NCBI RefSeq assembly: GCF_963966145.1
Contig: NC_091049.1
Location: 16,678,001 to 16,742,000, forward strand
DNA: 64,000 nucleotides
Reading direction: 5' to 3'
From: Tenebrio molitor
Taxonomy: Eukaryota > Arthropoda > Insecta > Coleoptera > Tenebrionidae
Positions within the stretch are counted from its first letter, which is position 1. Each line of letters starts with the position of its first letter. The notes under the pieces were generated by a model. It searched no databases. It was not told the DNA's origin and saw nothing but the letters and a program-made list of their open reading frames with translations. Of the stretch, positions 1-10,650 are shown one piece after another. The position numbers and the translations under genes are program-made.

Positions 1-202
1 GTTTAATAACAATTTATTTTAAATATTTAAAGTACCTAAAAACAGACAATGCTTTATGTTGGACCCGTAAATATTGAACCCAGTTTTAAATTCACTGAGT
101 TTCGGAATTTCGGAGTTTCATTTGCGCATGCGTCAGATTTGTCGACCTAAACTGTATAATTACCTAAGTAGGTATAATTAATATGTAATATTTATTTTTA
201 CA

Positions 203-2161
203 GAAACCGTCTTCAACATCAAGAGCCCCAACTCCTATCAAAAACAGAAAAATAAGACACGAAGCTCCAAAACAGAAAGTATATTCCCAAAAATTTAAAG
301 AAGAGTGGCTAGAAAATCCATTCTTCAAAGGGTGGCTAAGGAGCATCCAAAGGATAAATTTCTGGGCGTGTGCCAAGCTTGTAACACGGATTTGAAAGCA
401 GGAAAGTCTGATTTGGAGAAACATGCAGCAACCGCAAAACACAAGAAAAATGTAGGAATGATGAAAGGTTTGCAATCTGTTCAAACTTTTTTTAAAAAAA
501 GCACGATACACGACCGGAAGGTTTCAGAAGCCGAAACTAAGTTGGCTAATTTTTTTGCGCAACATAATGTAGCTTTTCAGATAGTTCAACACTTGGTACC
601 TTTATTAAAAGACTGTTTGCCTGATTCATCTATTTTAACAGATGTTCAGTTAGGGCGTACAAAGACTGTAAATATAATTAAAAATGTTATTGGAAAAAAA
701 TTACAGTTGATTTAACAAAAATACTTAGTGAAACATATTTTAGCGTACTGATAGATGAAAGTACTGATATTTCTGTTAATAAACTGTTATGCATAGTTGT
801 TAAATATGTAGATGATTCAGGTAAAATTGTAGACAGATTATTAGAACTGGTTACAGTTGACGCCAAAAAATGTGATGCAGAACATTTATTTGCTGCTTTT
901 AAAGACTCTTTAAATACGAAAAAAAATCCTCTAAAAAATATTATAGGTTTAGCTTCAGATAATGCCATGCTGGGAAAACACAATTCTTTTATGACACGTT
1001 TAAAATCTGAAGCAAATGCATTAATTGTTCTGCCCTGCAGTTGTCATTCTTCGGCGTTGGTTGCAAACAATGCTTGCTCAAAGTTACCTCGCACATCGGA
1101 AGAATTTGTTCGAAATGTAGCTAGCTATTTTCGGTTTCCGCTAAACGAATGGCAGAACTTGCACAAATGCAGGAATTTTTTAAAGGTACCACACAAAAAA
1201 TGCTCAAACTATCAGCAACTAGATGGCTGAGCATGCAGCACGCCATCAAACGTGTTTTAGATAATTGGCAAATACTTTTAGATTATTTTCGGGTTGCTCA
1301 GTTGGAAGATAATTCTAAAATAATATCTTCAATTTTGGATTAATTAAATAACAGTACTACAAAAGCAGTCTTGCTATTCCTCAATTACATTCTAATTTTT
1401 TTTAACACTTTTAATGCTCTCTTTCAGTCGAAAAAAATGTTGGTTCACTAATTACAACAGGAATGTAGAAAATTTTTTTAAAATATCATAGCACATTTTA
1501 TAAAATCTGAATAACTGAATATTTAAATGATTTTACTATTAATTGTAAAAACCCGCGAAACTTTTTAGAGTTAAAAACAATTGATTTGCGACCAGAGTGT
1601 AAATTGTTCTTAAGTAACTTGCCAGAAGAAATTTAAAATTCTATTCGAAAATCTTGTCTAGAATTTCTTACAACCGTTGCAACAGATCTCCAAGACCGTT
1701 TTCCTCTAAATAACCCATTTTTTGAAAGTTTAAAATTTTTAAAACCAGAAATAGCCTTCAGTTTAACCAAACCCGAACAACTGCAGTCCCTTAAAATAGT
1801 TTCAAGTAAATTTAATTCACTAGAAAACATAAATGTCACTGCAATTGATATAGAATGGAAGAAAATTGCTATTAATTTTAGCGAAAGTAATGTGGAAAAG
1901 CAAAAATTTCTGGAAGGTTCAATTGAAGACTTTTGGCACAGTTTAAAAAATTATAAGAACTTTCAAGATGAGTATGAATACCGTAACGTCGCAAAGTTGG
2001 CGCATTTGTGTATGAGTTTGCCACACAGTAACGCGGAAACCGAAAGGGTATTTTCTGTAGTCACAGATGTGAAAACAAAAAAAAGAAACAAAATAGGAAG
2101 TGAAGCATTAAATGCGGTGTGCGTTGTTCGCTTTGCGAATTCTAGTGATTGTTACAGATGA
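203..2161 (+). pseudogene. hAT transposase pseudogene (hAT-A, BED finger type)
   Basis: Decayed cut-and-paste transposase. Order seen: a possible splice acceptor (TTTTACAG) at about 195-202; a basic segment with EEWLENPFFKGWL; a frameshift near 335; then a BED-type zinc finger (CQACNTDL...KHAATAKH) at 370-450. After a second frameshift near 709 comes the first catalytic region (LIDESTDIS), then LASDNAMLGKHNS with the second acidic residue and the C/H pair CSCHSSAL. Frame changes again near 1145 to SATRWLSM, with an in-frame stop at 1341. The C-terminal dimerisation block (LPHSNAETERVFS) is at 2020-2065. Several frameshifts and stops make it non-functional. Terminal repeats and target duplication were not identified. 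It resembles the copy at 38.3-40.5 kb in architecture. Confidence 0.85.
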
Positions 2162-2277
2162 TCATTTAAAACGAATGCATTCACAGAATTTATATAAATA
2201 AAAATTAATTACCTATATCTTACGTTATAACAACAGAATTTGTTGTAATTTATTTTTATATTGTTTAAATTCGTATC

Positions 2278-2825
2278 CCACCTCCACCCGGCGGCACGGC
2301 AATTTTGCCGGAGTACATACACTATTACGGATATTACTATCAAGTAATAGTGCAGTGCTTATCAACATAATTACCGGCGTCTCGCCTCCGCATTTTGATT
2401 TTGTTGTGTATTATGTTCTGTTTCAATGTTAAGGAATTTCCTCACGATATGACATGAGTATAATAATATACCTTTTTGAATTTCAACCACCAGTGTGTTC
2501 TCTAATTCCAAAATTTTTAAATTTTTAAAAAGAGATTGAGGTACCATCTGAAATTATAAATGGTAAAATCGATTTTTTTTCTAAACACCAAAGATTTCTC
2601 ATAGCAACGGAGAGTTCTAATTAATTTTTGTATTGTATGTCTGTGTTATATTGTGTGAATTTGGAACAGCTATATCTAAAAGATATGCTTGCTTTTGTTG
2701 TTTATTTAAAATAATAATGTCTGGTCTGTTATGCTGAATATGAATGTCAGTTAAAACTGTACGATCAAAATATAATTTGTAATTGTCATTTTCCAAACAA
2801 CTTTCTGGTTTATATTGTTTTTAAT
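2278..2825 (-). pseudogene. 3' end of a non-LTR retrotransposon ORF (R2/R4-like), copy 1
   Basis: On the minus strand this stretch encodes the extreme C-terminus of a non-LTR retrotransposon polyprotein: YKLYFDRTVLTD, then RPDIIILNK, AYLLDIAVPNS, and, after frameshifts, a segment related to PLIISATGIVPQSL with IVRKFLN. This tail is familiar from insect proteins usually labelled R2-type reverse transcriptase. A GC-rich 3' UTR (about 2278-2400 on the plus strand) follows. It is strongly 5'-truncated, as usual for target-primed insertions. A second copy lies on the plus strand at 48.53-48.99 kb. The exact clade (R2 or R4/Dong) is inferred from the tail only. Confidence 0.65.
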
Positions 2826-2829
2826 AGAA

Positions 2830-3530
2830 TTTATAGATACATACTAATTTATTGTTTTATTGTCTATTGATTTTTTGTTATTTTTTTACACATTTTTATG
2901 TTTTACGTTTATTTGTTGCAATAAAATTCATTTATAAAAAAAAGTAGTTTTTTTTCTTTAGCTTAGGGAATTCTAGGGAATTTTGACTCTACAATCTAGA
3001 GACAAGCGCTTGACCCCATCTGGCATCACTGGGAACCACGCGGTTTGAAACATGGCTTTCTGTCATTGTGTTGTCACTTTGTCGGATAAAGGCATTTTAA
3101 TCGAAATTTTCGGTTAGTTAAGCCTATTAATTGCATAGACAATTTAATTCATGTATAAAAAATCACATAAGGCGCTGTGATTTTGTCACTTTGATAGCGG
3201 ATAAAAGTTTGCCCTAACTTTTATCCGGCAAAAACATTCAGGTAACTTATACCTTTAGTTGCTAGGCATCTAATACCTTTAATACCAAATAAAAACATTA
3301 AATTTGTATTGTTCATTGATTAAATTGTCTCGCCGAATTACACTCGAGGTTTCATTTAGTCAGGAAAAATATTTATTTGCAACTCAAACTAATTGCTTGA
3401 CAATTAGACTCGAAAAATTGGCACGATAAAATCAACTCCGGCCTACGGTCGTCATGCTTTTATCTATTTATTATTTTTATTTTTCTCGTCTAATTGCTAA
3501 GCAATACGTTTTCGTTGCAAAAAATATTAA
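2830..3530. other. Non-genic A+T-rich spacer
   Basis: No coding region recognised. The only clear structure is a short hairpin at about 3198-3228, in which GGATAAAAGTT and AACTTTTATCC are separated by six bases. Confidence 0.5.
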
Positions 3531-3531
3531 A

Positions 3532-3841
3532 AAATATTTTTTCTATAATTGAGTCAAAAAATTGAAATTCACGCATAGTTACCTGTGCCTGAAGTGGGTC
3601 ATTTTCTGACGTGTATTTTTTTTTGCATTGTTAGTAAGATCGAAACCATAGAAACCATACAAAACAGTGTGTGAAATGCAATTTCACGCATACGACTATT
3701 TCTGTTTTTCATTTCACGCACTTATTATTATTATTATTATTAGTTACCTAGCAACATGGTCACTGCATTGAAACTTCAGAGTTCCTTCAAAAATTTGAAT
3801 TTTTAATTTCAATTTTTTTAATCAATTATAGAAAAAATATT
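3532..3841. repeat. Inverted-repeat (MITE-like) element
   Basis: Arms of about 38 bp at 3532-3569 and 3805-3841 are near-perfect reverse complements (arm core TTTTTTCTATAATTGA). A short (TTA)n run lies inside at about 3721-3742. Family unknown. Confidence 0.55.
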
Positions 3842-3844
3842 GTT

Positions 3845-3962
3845 TATATTTCGTGCGCGAAGATGTTTTTGTGCATTCAAAGGCTTATACTGCCTCGACC
3901 TTCGTCTCGGCGTAAAAGACCTTTTCATGCACAAAAAACACTCTCTTCGCGCACTTAATATA
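3845..3962. repeat. Foldback hairpin repeat
   Basis: Arms of about 31-35 bp (3845-3875 and 3928-3962) contain CGTGCGCGAAGA and its complement TCTTCGCGCAC. It lies directly between the preceding MITE and the Harbinger element. No coding content. Confidence 0.5.
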
Positions 3963-4198
3963 AAAATAACTATATCCGACTTAGGGCCGGTTTTTCAATC
4001 GATGATTAACATTTTGATTAGCTAATCATTACTTCTTGATTAATTTCAAATTAATCATGGATAGCGTTTTTCAAACCAAAATTCAATTATGATTAGCTAA
4101 TTAAAAATTAACTGAAAGTTTGTTACGTTGGTATTAACTTTTCTGTCAAATTTGACAACTTGGTGGTTTGTGATTTGTAACAATTTCAAATTTAGGTA

Positions 4199-4463
4199 AT
4201 TGTTTACTTTAGCTACTTGTGGACACCCTTAGGGAGTCCTCCTACATCGTTTCCCACCACTCAAACCTTGCCAAAATGCCCTTGTTTTTCTTTCTTGTTG
4301 TGTTTCAAGGTCGCATCAATGATCATTGATCAATGTCTAAAGGGCAAGGAAAATTCATTTGCACAAGGTTTGAGTGGTGGGAAACGATGTAGGAGAACGC
4401 CCTGCGGCTGTCTAGCCAGAAAAAACGCGAAAATTCCACAAATACCTAGGTAAAGTAAACAAT
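4199..4463. mobile_element. Hairpin MITE nested in the Harbinger element
   Basis: Outer inverted ends ATTGTTTAC / GTAAACAAT enclose a second, perfect 30-bp inverted repeat (4241-4270 and 4364-4393, core CATCGTTTCCCACCACTC). No coding capacity. The double-stem structure is typical of foldback MITEs. Family and target duplication not resolved. Confidence 0.65.
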
Positions 4464-4577
4464 GACCCAAATTTGTAATTTTGGTTCAAACTAATTTCCG
4501 CATTTTCTCCACTTACTGATTGTACTTCTACAGTCTATGCCCCTATAATACAATTAGGAAAGCTTGCTATGTTAAAG

Positions 4578-4701
4578 AGAAATAAGTGAGAACAGAGTCA
4601 ATTGCTTTTATTGTGCCCTAACAGTTGGGTATCAATCTCTAACCATTTTAGCAAGGATAATTACATCCATAAAGCAATTGACTCTGTTCTCACTTATTTC
4701 T
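4578..4701. repeat. Hairpin MITE with perfect 31-bp arms
   Basis: Arms 4578-4608 and 4671-4701 are exact reverse complements (core AATAAGTGAGAACAGAGTC) around a 62-bp loop. Perfect arms suggest a young or structurally constrained repeat. It lies inside the Harbinger element. Confidence 0.65.
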
Positions 4702-4950
4702 AGAAGTACTATAAAAAACTTTTGTTTACATTCGTTAATTTCATTTCGGTTTGGGGGGATTTTAATATAATTTGGACGCAACGCCGCTAGAGCTCTACTT
4801 GTGTACACCACAAGTCTCCAGCCACGTTCCTATTGCATAAAATCGCAGACTAAAAAGCAACTGATTTTGAGGCGATAGACAGTCATTTCTGAAATAAAAA
4901 TTTTGCTGGTATTTTAACACCTGAATTTGATGCAGACTACTCCACAAAAC

Positions 4951-5151
4951 TCATCGGTTACTTTGATGGGAAATAGCTTCTTCTATTTCTTCTAACAATC
5001 TTTCTACTGTTCGCGAAGACAAACGAAAGCGACTAAAAAAATCTTTTTGGTCCCGTTCTTCGAAGTGATTGGGCCTAAAGCGTATAGTTTTTGGCCTTGG
5101 TGGCTCTTCATCACTACTATAAGCATTAACGTCATAAATATCATCAATCAT
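4951..5151 (-). pseudogene. Harbinger transposase N-terminal fragment
   Basis: A 66-residue remnant on the minus strand. It starts MIDDIYDVNAYSSDEEP and contains FFSRFRLSSRTVERLL, the signature found near the start of PIF/Harbinger (HARBI1-like) transposases, where DFF-RFRLSK-TV precedes the DDE nuclease domain. The reading frame ends soon after ISHQSNR and no DDE domain follows inside the element, so it cannot be catalytic. Its position inside matching Harbinger ends supports the assignment. Confidence is good for family and high for loss of function. Confidence 0.75.
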
Positions 5152-5433
5152 TATTCTTTGCTCATGGTTTTACTATTTTAATAATAAATTTTCAATAAAT
5201 CGGCAATGTCACTTTTGACGTTAATCATTAAATTCCGATTAATTCACAGAACATCGTATGATTAAGTTAATCAAGAATTAACATGAACTTTTTTGTTAAT
5301 CATAGGTTGAAAAACGGTAACATTGTGTTAATTACAAATTAAACCTTAATCAAAAATTAATCATCGATCGAAAAACCGGCCCTAAATGAAACCTCTTGTG
5401 TAATTACAGTCGATAATAATCGTTCCTAACATA

Positions 5434-5666
5434 CAGCTGGTTGCAAAAAAAACGGGAACTGTCAGAATAAAATTGACACATTTTTGCAATTTTTCCATAG
5501 TGTGAAACCTTCTTACGAGAGATAGGTTAGATTTAACGTCAAAATTCAATGACATTTTTAAAAATCACTTGATAGGTATTGTCAAGTAGACAATTAATTG
5601 ACAAATCGACAAAACCAAATTTACATTAGGAAAATTTTCATTTCCCGATTTTTTTGAAACCAGCTG
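5434..5666. mobile_element. TA-flanked MITE (Tc1/mariner-type ends)
   Basis: Inverted ends CAGCTGGTT-CAAAAAAA-CGGGAA (left) and their complement (right) are bounded by TA at 5432-5433 and 5667-5668. This 233-bp element has no coding capacity. The TA duplication fits Tc1/mariner-type mobilisation. Confidence 0.7.
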
Positions 5667-5668
5667 TA

Positions 5669-5990
5669 CATATTCTTAAATACAACGAAATTTATGGAGA
5701 TGTGACTATGAATTTAATTATTTCACGGAATTCAGTACTTGCTATAATACCAACAACATTGGAAGTAGACGAAGGAAAAGAAAATGAAGATTTAAGCAAG
5801 CAAAGGAGTGTTTGCGGTGACAGAGAATGTTTCAGTCGGGATCGGTACATTAGCAGCACTATTGGAAAGGCTTGCCTACAACATTATGTTAGTGAAGAAT
5901 ATTTTTAAAATACATTTTAAATTATTGCAGGTCTATTACTGATTAAAAGATTTTTGAAATCCCTACCTGGGCAAATATTTAAACTTTCTG
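5669..5990. other. Spacer without recognised gene
   Basis: One 84-codon open frame (from 5654) overlaps the MITE end and resembles no family I know, so it is treated as chance. Nothing else seen until the LINE sequence begins near 6020. Confidence 0.4.
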
Positions 5991-6019
5991 AAGCCAATTC
6001 ATTGAATGTTTTTGTCATC

Positions 6020-7045
6020 ATCGCGGGCGTCGATGACCGGGAAAGCCGTGAGGCGGAAGCAGACCAGCCCCTGGTGGACACGCTGCAGAAGCTTAAGGGC
6101 ATCTGCAAACTGCGAGATCTGAAACGCCCAAGTCCCCCAGTGGTCGACCTGATGACTGAAAGTCGACTGAGAAAGCTCGTCAAGTACGTGTAGGTACCAG
6201 GACGAGGAAGTGGACATCGTAATATACACGGGATCCAGGAAACGGGCGACCAGAGCTCCAGAGCAGGAGACAGACGGAGTAGAACAGTGGAAGAGGGTAA
6301 ACCGGAACAGAGAGAAAATCGTAATCAGCAAGAAAGCTGGCGATAAACCGGTGACGTACGCCAAACTGCTGAGGAACATGCAGCACACGGTGAAAGTCCA
6401 CGACATCGGCATAAAGATCAAAAACCTGAGGGAGACCAAGAGTGGAAACATAGAAATAACCACCACGGAAAACCAAGAAGTCAAAGAGGCGTTCATTAAG
6501 AGGATCGAAGAAAAAATATGGGAGAAGCAGTGACCGCGCAGAAGGACATCCACGAGAGCACGACCGCGGAGGACGTGAGGGAGGAACTGATGAAACAGGC
6601 GACAGAAGGGGACAAAGGAGCAGAGGACATCGTGGTGACGATGGCGGCAAAGCCTAACAAGGGCAGCAAGCTGTTCGCTTTAGCAACGCTCCCATTAGAG
6701 ACGGCGAATAAGATCCTTAAGTCGGAAAAACTGAACGCCGGGTGGAACGCGTGTAGGATCGAGAGCGCGAACGCTCCCAGGAGGTGTTTCAGATGCCGGT
6801 TCGGACACGTCAGGGAAAATTGCGAGAACGAAATAAACAGGGAGGACAGCTGCTTGAGGTGCTGTGAACCAGGGCACAAGGCGAGGGATTCCAAAAATGA
6901 ACCTCACTGCGCGGCCTGCAATCAGAAGGGGCACAGGGCGCACGAGATGGCGTGCCAGGAGTATAAGAGCAAGTGGGCGAAAAAAAGTGAAAGAGGGAGG
7001 CAAGGAGGTAAAACGAGAGGCCTCACCAGGAGAGGAGCATGTTAA
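6020..7045 (+). pseudogene. R1-like LINE ORF1 (gag-like) pseudogene
   Basis: Nucleic-acid-binding ORF1 protein of an R1-clade non-LTR retrotransposon. Reading passes through three frames: one ending near 6193, then 6210-6533 (with TYAKLLRNMQ and LRETKSGNIEI, an ORF1 core block), then 6518-7045. The last part has three CCHC-type knuckles: CFRCRFGHVRENC; CLRCCEPGHKARDS, where the final cysteine is replaced by serine; and CAACNQKGHRAHEMAC. Knuckles of this type bind element RNA in the cytoplasmic RNP. Base composition is clearly richer in G+C than the flanks. Reverse-transcriptase fragments of the same kind follow at 7.2 kb, so this is one decayed insertion with ORF2's endonuclease region deleted. 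Confidence 0.8.
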
Positions 7046-7203
7046 GACATCCACCAACAAATACCAACCGAAGCCGGGCAACCCGACAACAACTCCAGTG
7101 TGGAGAGCTGCGGTGCATTCAGCTGACTGTGAAGGAAGGAGGGAAGAGGTGGAGACAGCCGTAGGGAGACTTCCCGGAGAGCGACGCTTCAGAATGGAAA
7201 CGG

Positions 7204-7765
7204 CGGTCGCATGCACCGGTTAAAGCGTCTACTGAGGAGAAGCTGGAGGCGGCTGTAGGAAGGCTCGTCAAAAGAAAGGCACCAGGCCCCGACGGGATAC
7301 CGGCGGAGGCGATAAAGACAACGACAAGGGTGGCGCCGAGGGTGATTCTTGCAGTCATTAACGGAGCCCTCGAGGAGAGGACCTTCCCGGAACGGTAGAG
7401 AAGGGCCAAGCTGGTCCTGATCCCGAAGGACGATGGGACAGAACAGCGAAAATTCAAACCGATATGCCTCATCGACACGTTAGGGAAGGTGCTTGAGCAC
7501 CTCATCAAGGCCCGCCTGCAGAATGATGTAGATGAACGTGGAGGGCTGTCGAACAACCAGTTCGGCTTCCGGCAGGGGTTGTCGCAATGGACGTGATCAA
7601 GGAGGTCCTGGAGGTGGCGGAACTTGCAAATTCCGGCTCGTTTGGCCGAAGGAGTACTGCGCGCTGGTCGCGTTGGACGTGTAAAACGTGTTCAACACGG
7701 CCTCGTGGGGGAAAATAGATGGTCCAGATGTACTTGACCGACAGAAGCATCCTGTTGCGTGCGCT
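7204..7765 (+). pseudogene. R1-like LINE reverse transcriptase fragment
   Basis: Partial RT domain: RKAPGPDGIPAEAIK (palm entry), then RAKLVLIPKDDG, FKPICLIDTLGKVLEHL and NNQFGFRQG, matching RT blocks 1-3. An in-frame stop interrupts it after ERTFPER. A short piece MYLTDRSILLR (near 7725-7760) corresponds to a later RT segment, so the catalytic centre with xADD has been deleted between them. The apurinic endonuclease domain that should precede it is also absent. Same strand and composition as the ORF1 piece upstream; probably the same insertion. Confidence 0.8.
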
Positions 7766-7799
7766 CGAGCTGAACGGAAGTGTCGAGTCGAGCTCCGAG

Positions 7800-8755
7800 T
7801 GGTTCCTGGCACATTCCCGTTAAATAGTGAAATACAGTGAAATATCCTCAACAAAGTGTCCAGTGCATATTAAAATAGTGTGGCGATGTGTTTTAAATAG
7901 AAAATCATTGCGGATCACCAAGATCCAGCGAGAAAATTGTGCCGTGCACACGTGGACCACCGACGGTGCCTGGACCCCGAAATCCCGCGACGACCTGGAA
8001 TAAACACTAAAGGTGAATCAGTGCAAAGTGATTTGGTGAAGGATTTATTGAAAACGTAAACAATTAAGTGGAAAACATAGTGCTAGTTTCACAGGAAACT
8101 GACGCCATCTTGGCCAACTGGGTGCGGTAGCGGTCGCTGCCTGGATCTTACTGCCTGATCTCTGCTGCCTGTATATCTAGTGACTTTACTGCCTGGCCGT
8201 ACACAGCGCCATCTCCCGGAACAAATCCACCCTCGATATAGCGTCACCCAAGCAGGCAACCAGCAATACGTTGGGTGTTTTGCGGGCTGCCGTGTAGTAG
8301 CGCCGCAGCAGCGTGCAACCAGGACTACACACGGGACCTGTGGGGGTTGCCGTACACCGAGGAAATACAACGACTGCTGTGCTGTGTTAGTGCACCTTCC
8401 AGGTAGGGGGCACTAGGCCTCCGCAATGCCTAACACGGCGGACAAAATCTTAACGCGCAGAAACACTAACGGCGCGCAACTGACACAGGTCCAAAATGAA
8501 AAAGACCCGCTGGCTACCCAAATTGCTAACCCGATCCAACTAAAAGAAGAGGACCGAGGTGACATGAGAAAACTAATACAAGTCTGCATGGCAAACCTCA
8601 CGTTAATCAGGGACTATTAGACGTGCTGCAAAGACGGTCTCGGTAAGAGACAGAATTACCTAATAGCTGCAGACCTGATACAAAAAGGACTGCAACAGGT
8701 CTTGGATATCGGGAGAATGAGAATGAGAATGAAAATGAACAAGAAATAGGTAAGA
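7800..8755 (+). pseudogene. 5' leader and ORF1 start of an R1-like LINE
   Basis: G+C-richer sequence with no long frame until an ATG at 8426 opening MPNTADKILTRRNTNG. The frame runs to VCMANLTLIRDY and stops. MANLTLIRDY and its downstream frame resemble the beginning of the ORF1 at 30529 (SSANLTVARDFLL), so I read this as a truncated 5' end of the same LINE family: leader about 7800-8425, ORF1 start 8426-8755. The remainder of ORF1 and ORF2 is missing. Assignment is by similarity within this window only. Confidence 0.5.
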
Positions 8756-9337
8756 ATATTTTACTTCCTTTATTTTTTTATACGGCGGGATCTAGAATAA
8801 CTGAATATGTTCGTAACAATAAAATTTGGCAAATTACGTAAAATATCCGTTCAGTGCCAATTACGAGAGAAAAAACACCAATATTTTTCAATTGCTTCAT
8901 TGTCAACAGACTCACTCATTGTCGGTCACGTTGTTTTTATAGTATTTCTATTTTGCACCATTTTGAGCCGTTTTTAAATCAAAAGTAAGAATTTTAAAAT
9001 TCTGGGGAATTTTATGGTTGGCAAAAAAAAAATTGAAACACTCACTTGTCGGCTTTGGGACATTCGCACAGATTGGCTAACGCTACCAGAATCCTCTAGA
9101 TTTTCGAGGATAGAATCCTCTAGATTTTCGAGGATTCTGGCAGAGGAGTCTGACAATTTCAAAATAGTACCAACATGATAACCGTAAATTGTACTATCGC
9201 TATTATAGAACCGCTTTTAGCTATTACGATACTGTTTTTGGTATCCTAACAGTTCTGTTACGAAAGCAAAATAGAAAAAAAATAAATTAAGTTGAGAGAG
9301 TGTAAGATTACTAATATTTGATTCTTCTACCTAGATA
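8756..9337. other. A+T-rich spacer with a small tandem repeat
   Basis: No gene seen. A perfect 24-bp unit (AGAATCCTCTAG..., 9088-9111 and 9112-9135) is repeated twice and bounded by CCAGAATCCTC / GAGGATTCTGG, so the whole segment can fold on itself. Confidence 0.5.
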
Positions 9338-9964
9338 GGGTCGATCCTAATGGACCAAAACGAAGAGAGCACCACTGTGATGATGTCAAAACAATAATTA
9401 GAAGAGTCGACAATAAACTTCTACAACGTGGTATAAAAGCTGCAGTTGTTGAAACTTCGGAATTAACCGGAGTTCCTTATGGCACTGTTAAAAGGATTGT
9501 CCACTTGCCCGAAGGAAGTTTAAAACGAAAACGACAGAAACGCACCAGATCGGTTGAAACATTTTTGAATCACAACCTAATTTTAGAAATGAAAAATGTT
9601 ATTTATAATATATGTATAAGGACAAAGAAGTTCCCACCCTGGACGCAATTAAAAAAAAATAGTTGCAAAAGGTTTTCCTGTAAATTACTCAAACGAGACA
9701 TTGACGAAAATTTTACATAACATTGGATTTACATTCAAGAAATTAAATAAAAGATGTGCAATTACGAGTATGGGAACTCCAAGACTGCTTACATGGCGAA
9801 CAGAATATATTGCCACTATTCAGAAATACAGAGCCGAAAATAGAAATTTTGTATTTTTGGATGGAACGTGGTTTGATACCCATGATGGCATAACTAGAGG
9901 TTGGGTCGAAGATGCGTCCAAGTGTAAACTGGATACACCACCAAGAGGCAAGAGGATAGGTTGA
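9338..9964 (+). pseudogene. Tc1/mariner-superfamily DDE transposase remnant
   Basis: Starts DPNGPKRREHHCDDVKTIIR, then a helix-turn-helix-like segment (ETSELTGVPYGTVKRIV), a basic linker, a frameshift near 9700, and then LLTWRTEYIATIQKYR followed by FLDGTWFDTHDGITRGWV. The last block is the first catalytic region of insect Tc1/mariner-like transposases, usually LDETW: the aspartate is kept but the following glutamate is glycine here. The reading ends after PPRGKRIG, so the remaining acidic residues are missing. Terminal repeats were not found. Family is confident; subfamily is not. Confidence 0.7.
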
Positions 9965-10100
9965 TTTAAAACTTTCTAATTCAAAGGGTCTTTTACCTGC
10001 TGCTGTTCACTTGAGCGGTTTGTCAATCCCGTAATAAATCATTTCATAAGTTAACATTTTTATAATGACTCGTTAAACCCCTAAAATTGTATGAGCTCTT

Positions 10101-10650
10101 AGCTACTTTGGACGACTATACGCTTCGGTCTCGACAGACGCAGCGGGGGTTCTCGCGGGCATCCTGCCTGTCGACCTGGAAATCGAGAAGCAGAATTGCA
10201 TCCGGGAGCTCCGCCAGGGCAGAGGAGCCATGTTCCAAGATGAACTCCGGGCACTTTTGACTCAAACAGGCATGCGGCAGCTTATATCCAAATAAAAGCT
10301 GAGGACATCTGGCAAGAGAGGTGGAACGATTCCTGTAAAGGAAGAATAACATATGAATTCCGGCCACTAGTAACCACCGACATGACGCAACTTCCCAAGG
10401 CCGATTTCATAAGGACGCAGGTGTTGACCGGACATGGCGAATTCGCATGTCACCTCAGAAGGATAGGAAAAAGGGAAGACGAGGAGTGCGACGTGTGCGA
10501 GGGAGAGGATGACAATTCCATGCATGGGATTCTGCATTGTCCCAAATTTCTTGTGGTGCAAGAGGCAATAAACGAGGAACTGCGTTTGTGGCCGCGATCA
10601 GCTCTCGACATACCGTTTATAGAAAATGGGAAGTTCAAACGACGACATGC
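10101..10650 (+). pseudogene. LINE ORF2 C-terminal fragment (R1-like)
   Basis: Encodes the tail of an R1-clade ORF2: VSTDAAGVLAGILPVDLEIE, a frame break near 10290, then QVLTGHGEFACHL followed by a Cys-His motif (CDVC...MHGILHC). Such a CxxC-H-C zinc-binding block closes R1/Jockey-type ORF2 proteins. The RT and endonuclease domains are absent, consistent with 5' truncation. The homologous tail of the neighbouring element is at 12.7-13.28 kb (QVLTGHGNFGIH), so the two are related copies in tandem. Confidence 0.75.

Larger units (their letters stand above)
3984..5382 (-). mobile_element. Internally deleted PIF/Harbinger DNA transposon
   Basis: Terminal inverted repeats begin GGGCCGGTTTTTC and continue with about 25 of 26 matches (left 3984-4010, right 5357-5382). 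Flanks are TTA (3981-3983) and TAA (5383-5385). PIF/Harbinger elements duplicate TWA, so one flank has probably mutated. Subterminal TTAATCAT-type motifs recur on both sides. The only transposase remnant is the N-terminus on the minus strand (4951-5151). Two separate hairpin elements sit inside (4199-4463 and 4578-4701), so the remaining length is partly nested insertions. Confidence 0.75.

Noticed and set aside
5434..5666. Protein-coding mariner
   Set aside because: TA-flanked ends but no transposase frame; it is a MITE.
5654..5908. 84-codon plus-strand open frame
   Set aside because: Starts inside the right end of a MITE, has no recognisable motif, and is within chance length for this composition.
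10116..10367. Minus-strand open frames opposite LINE ORF2 pieces
   Set aside because: Antisense to clear reverse-transcriptase-type coding; no independent support.
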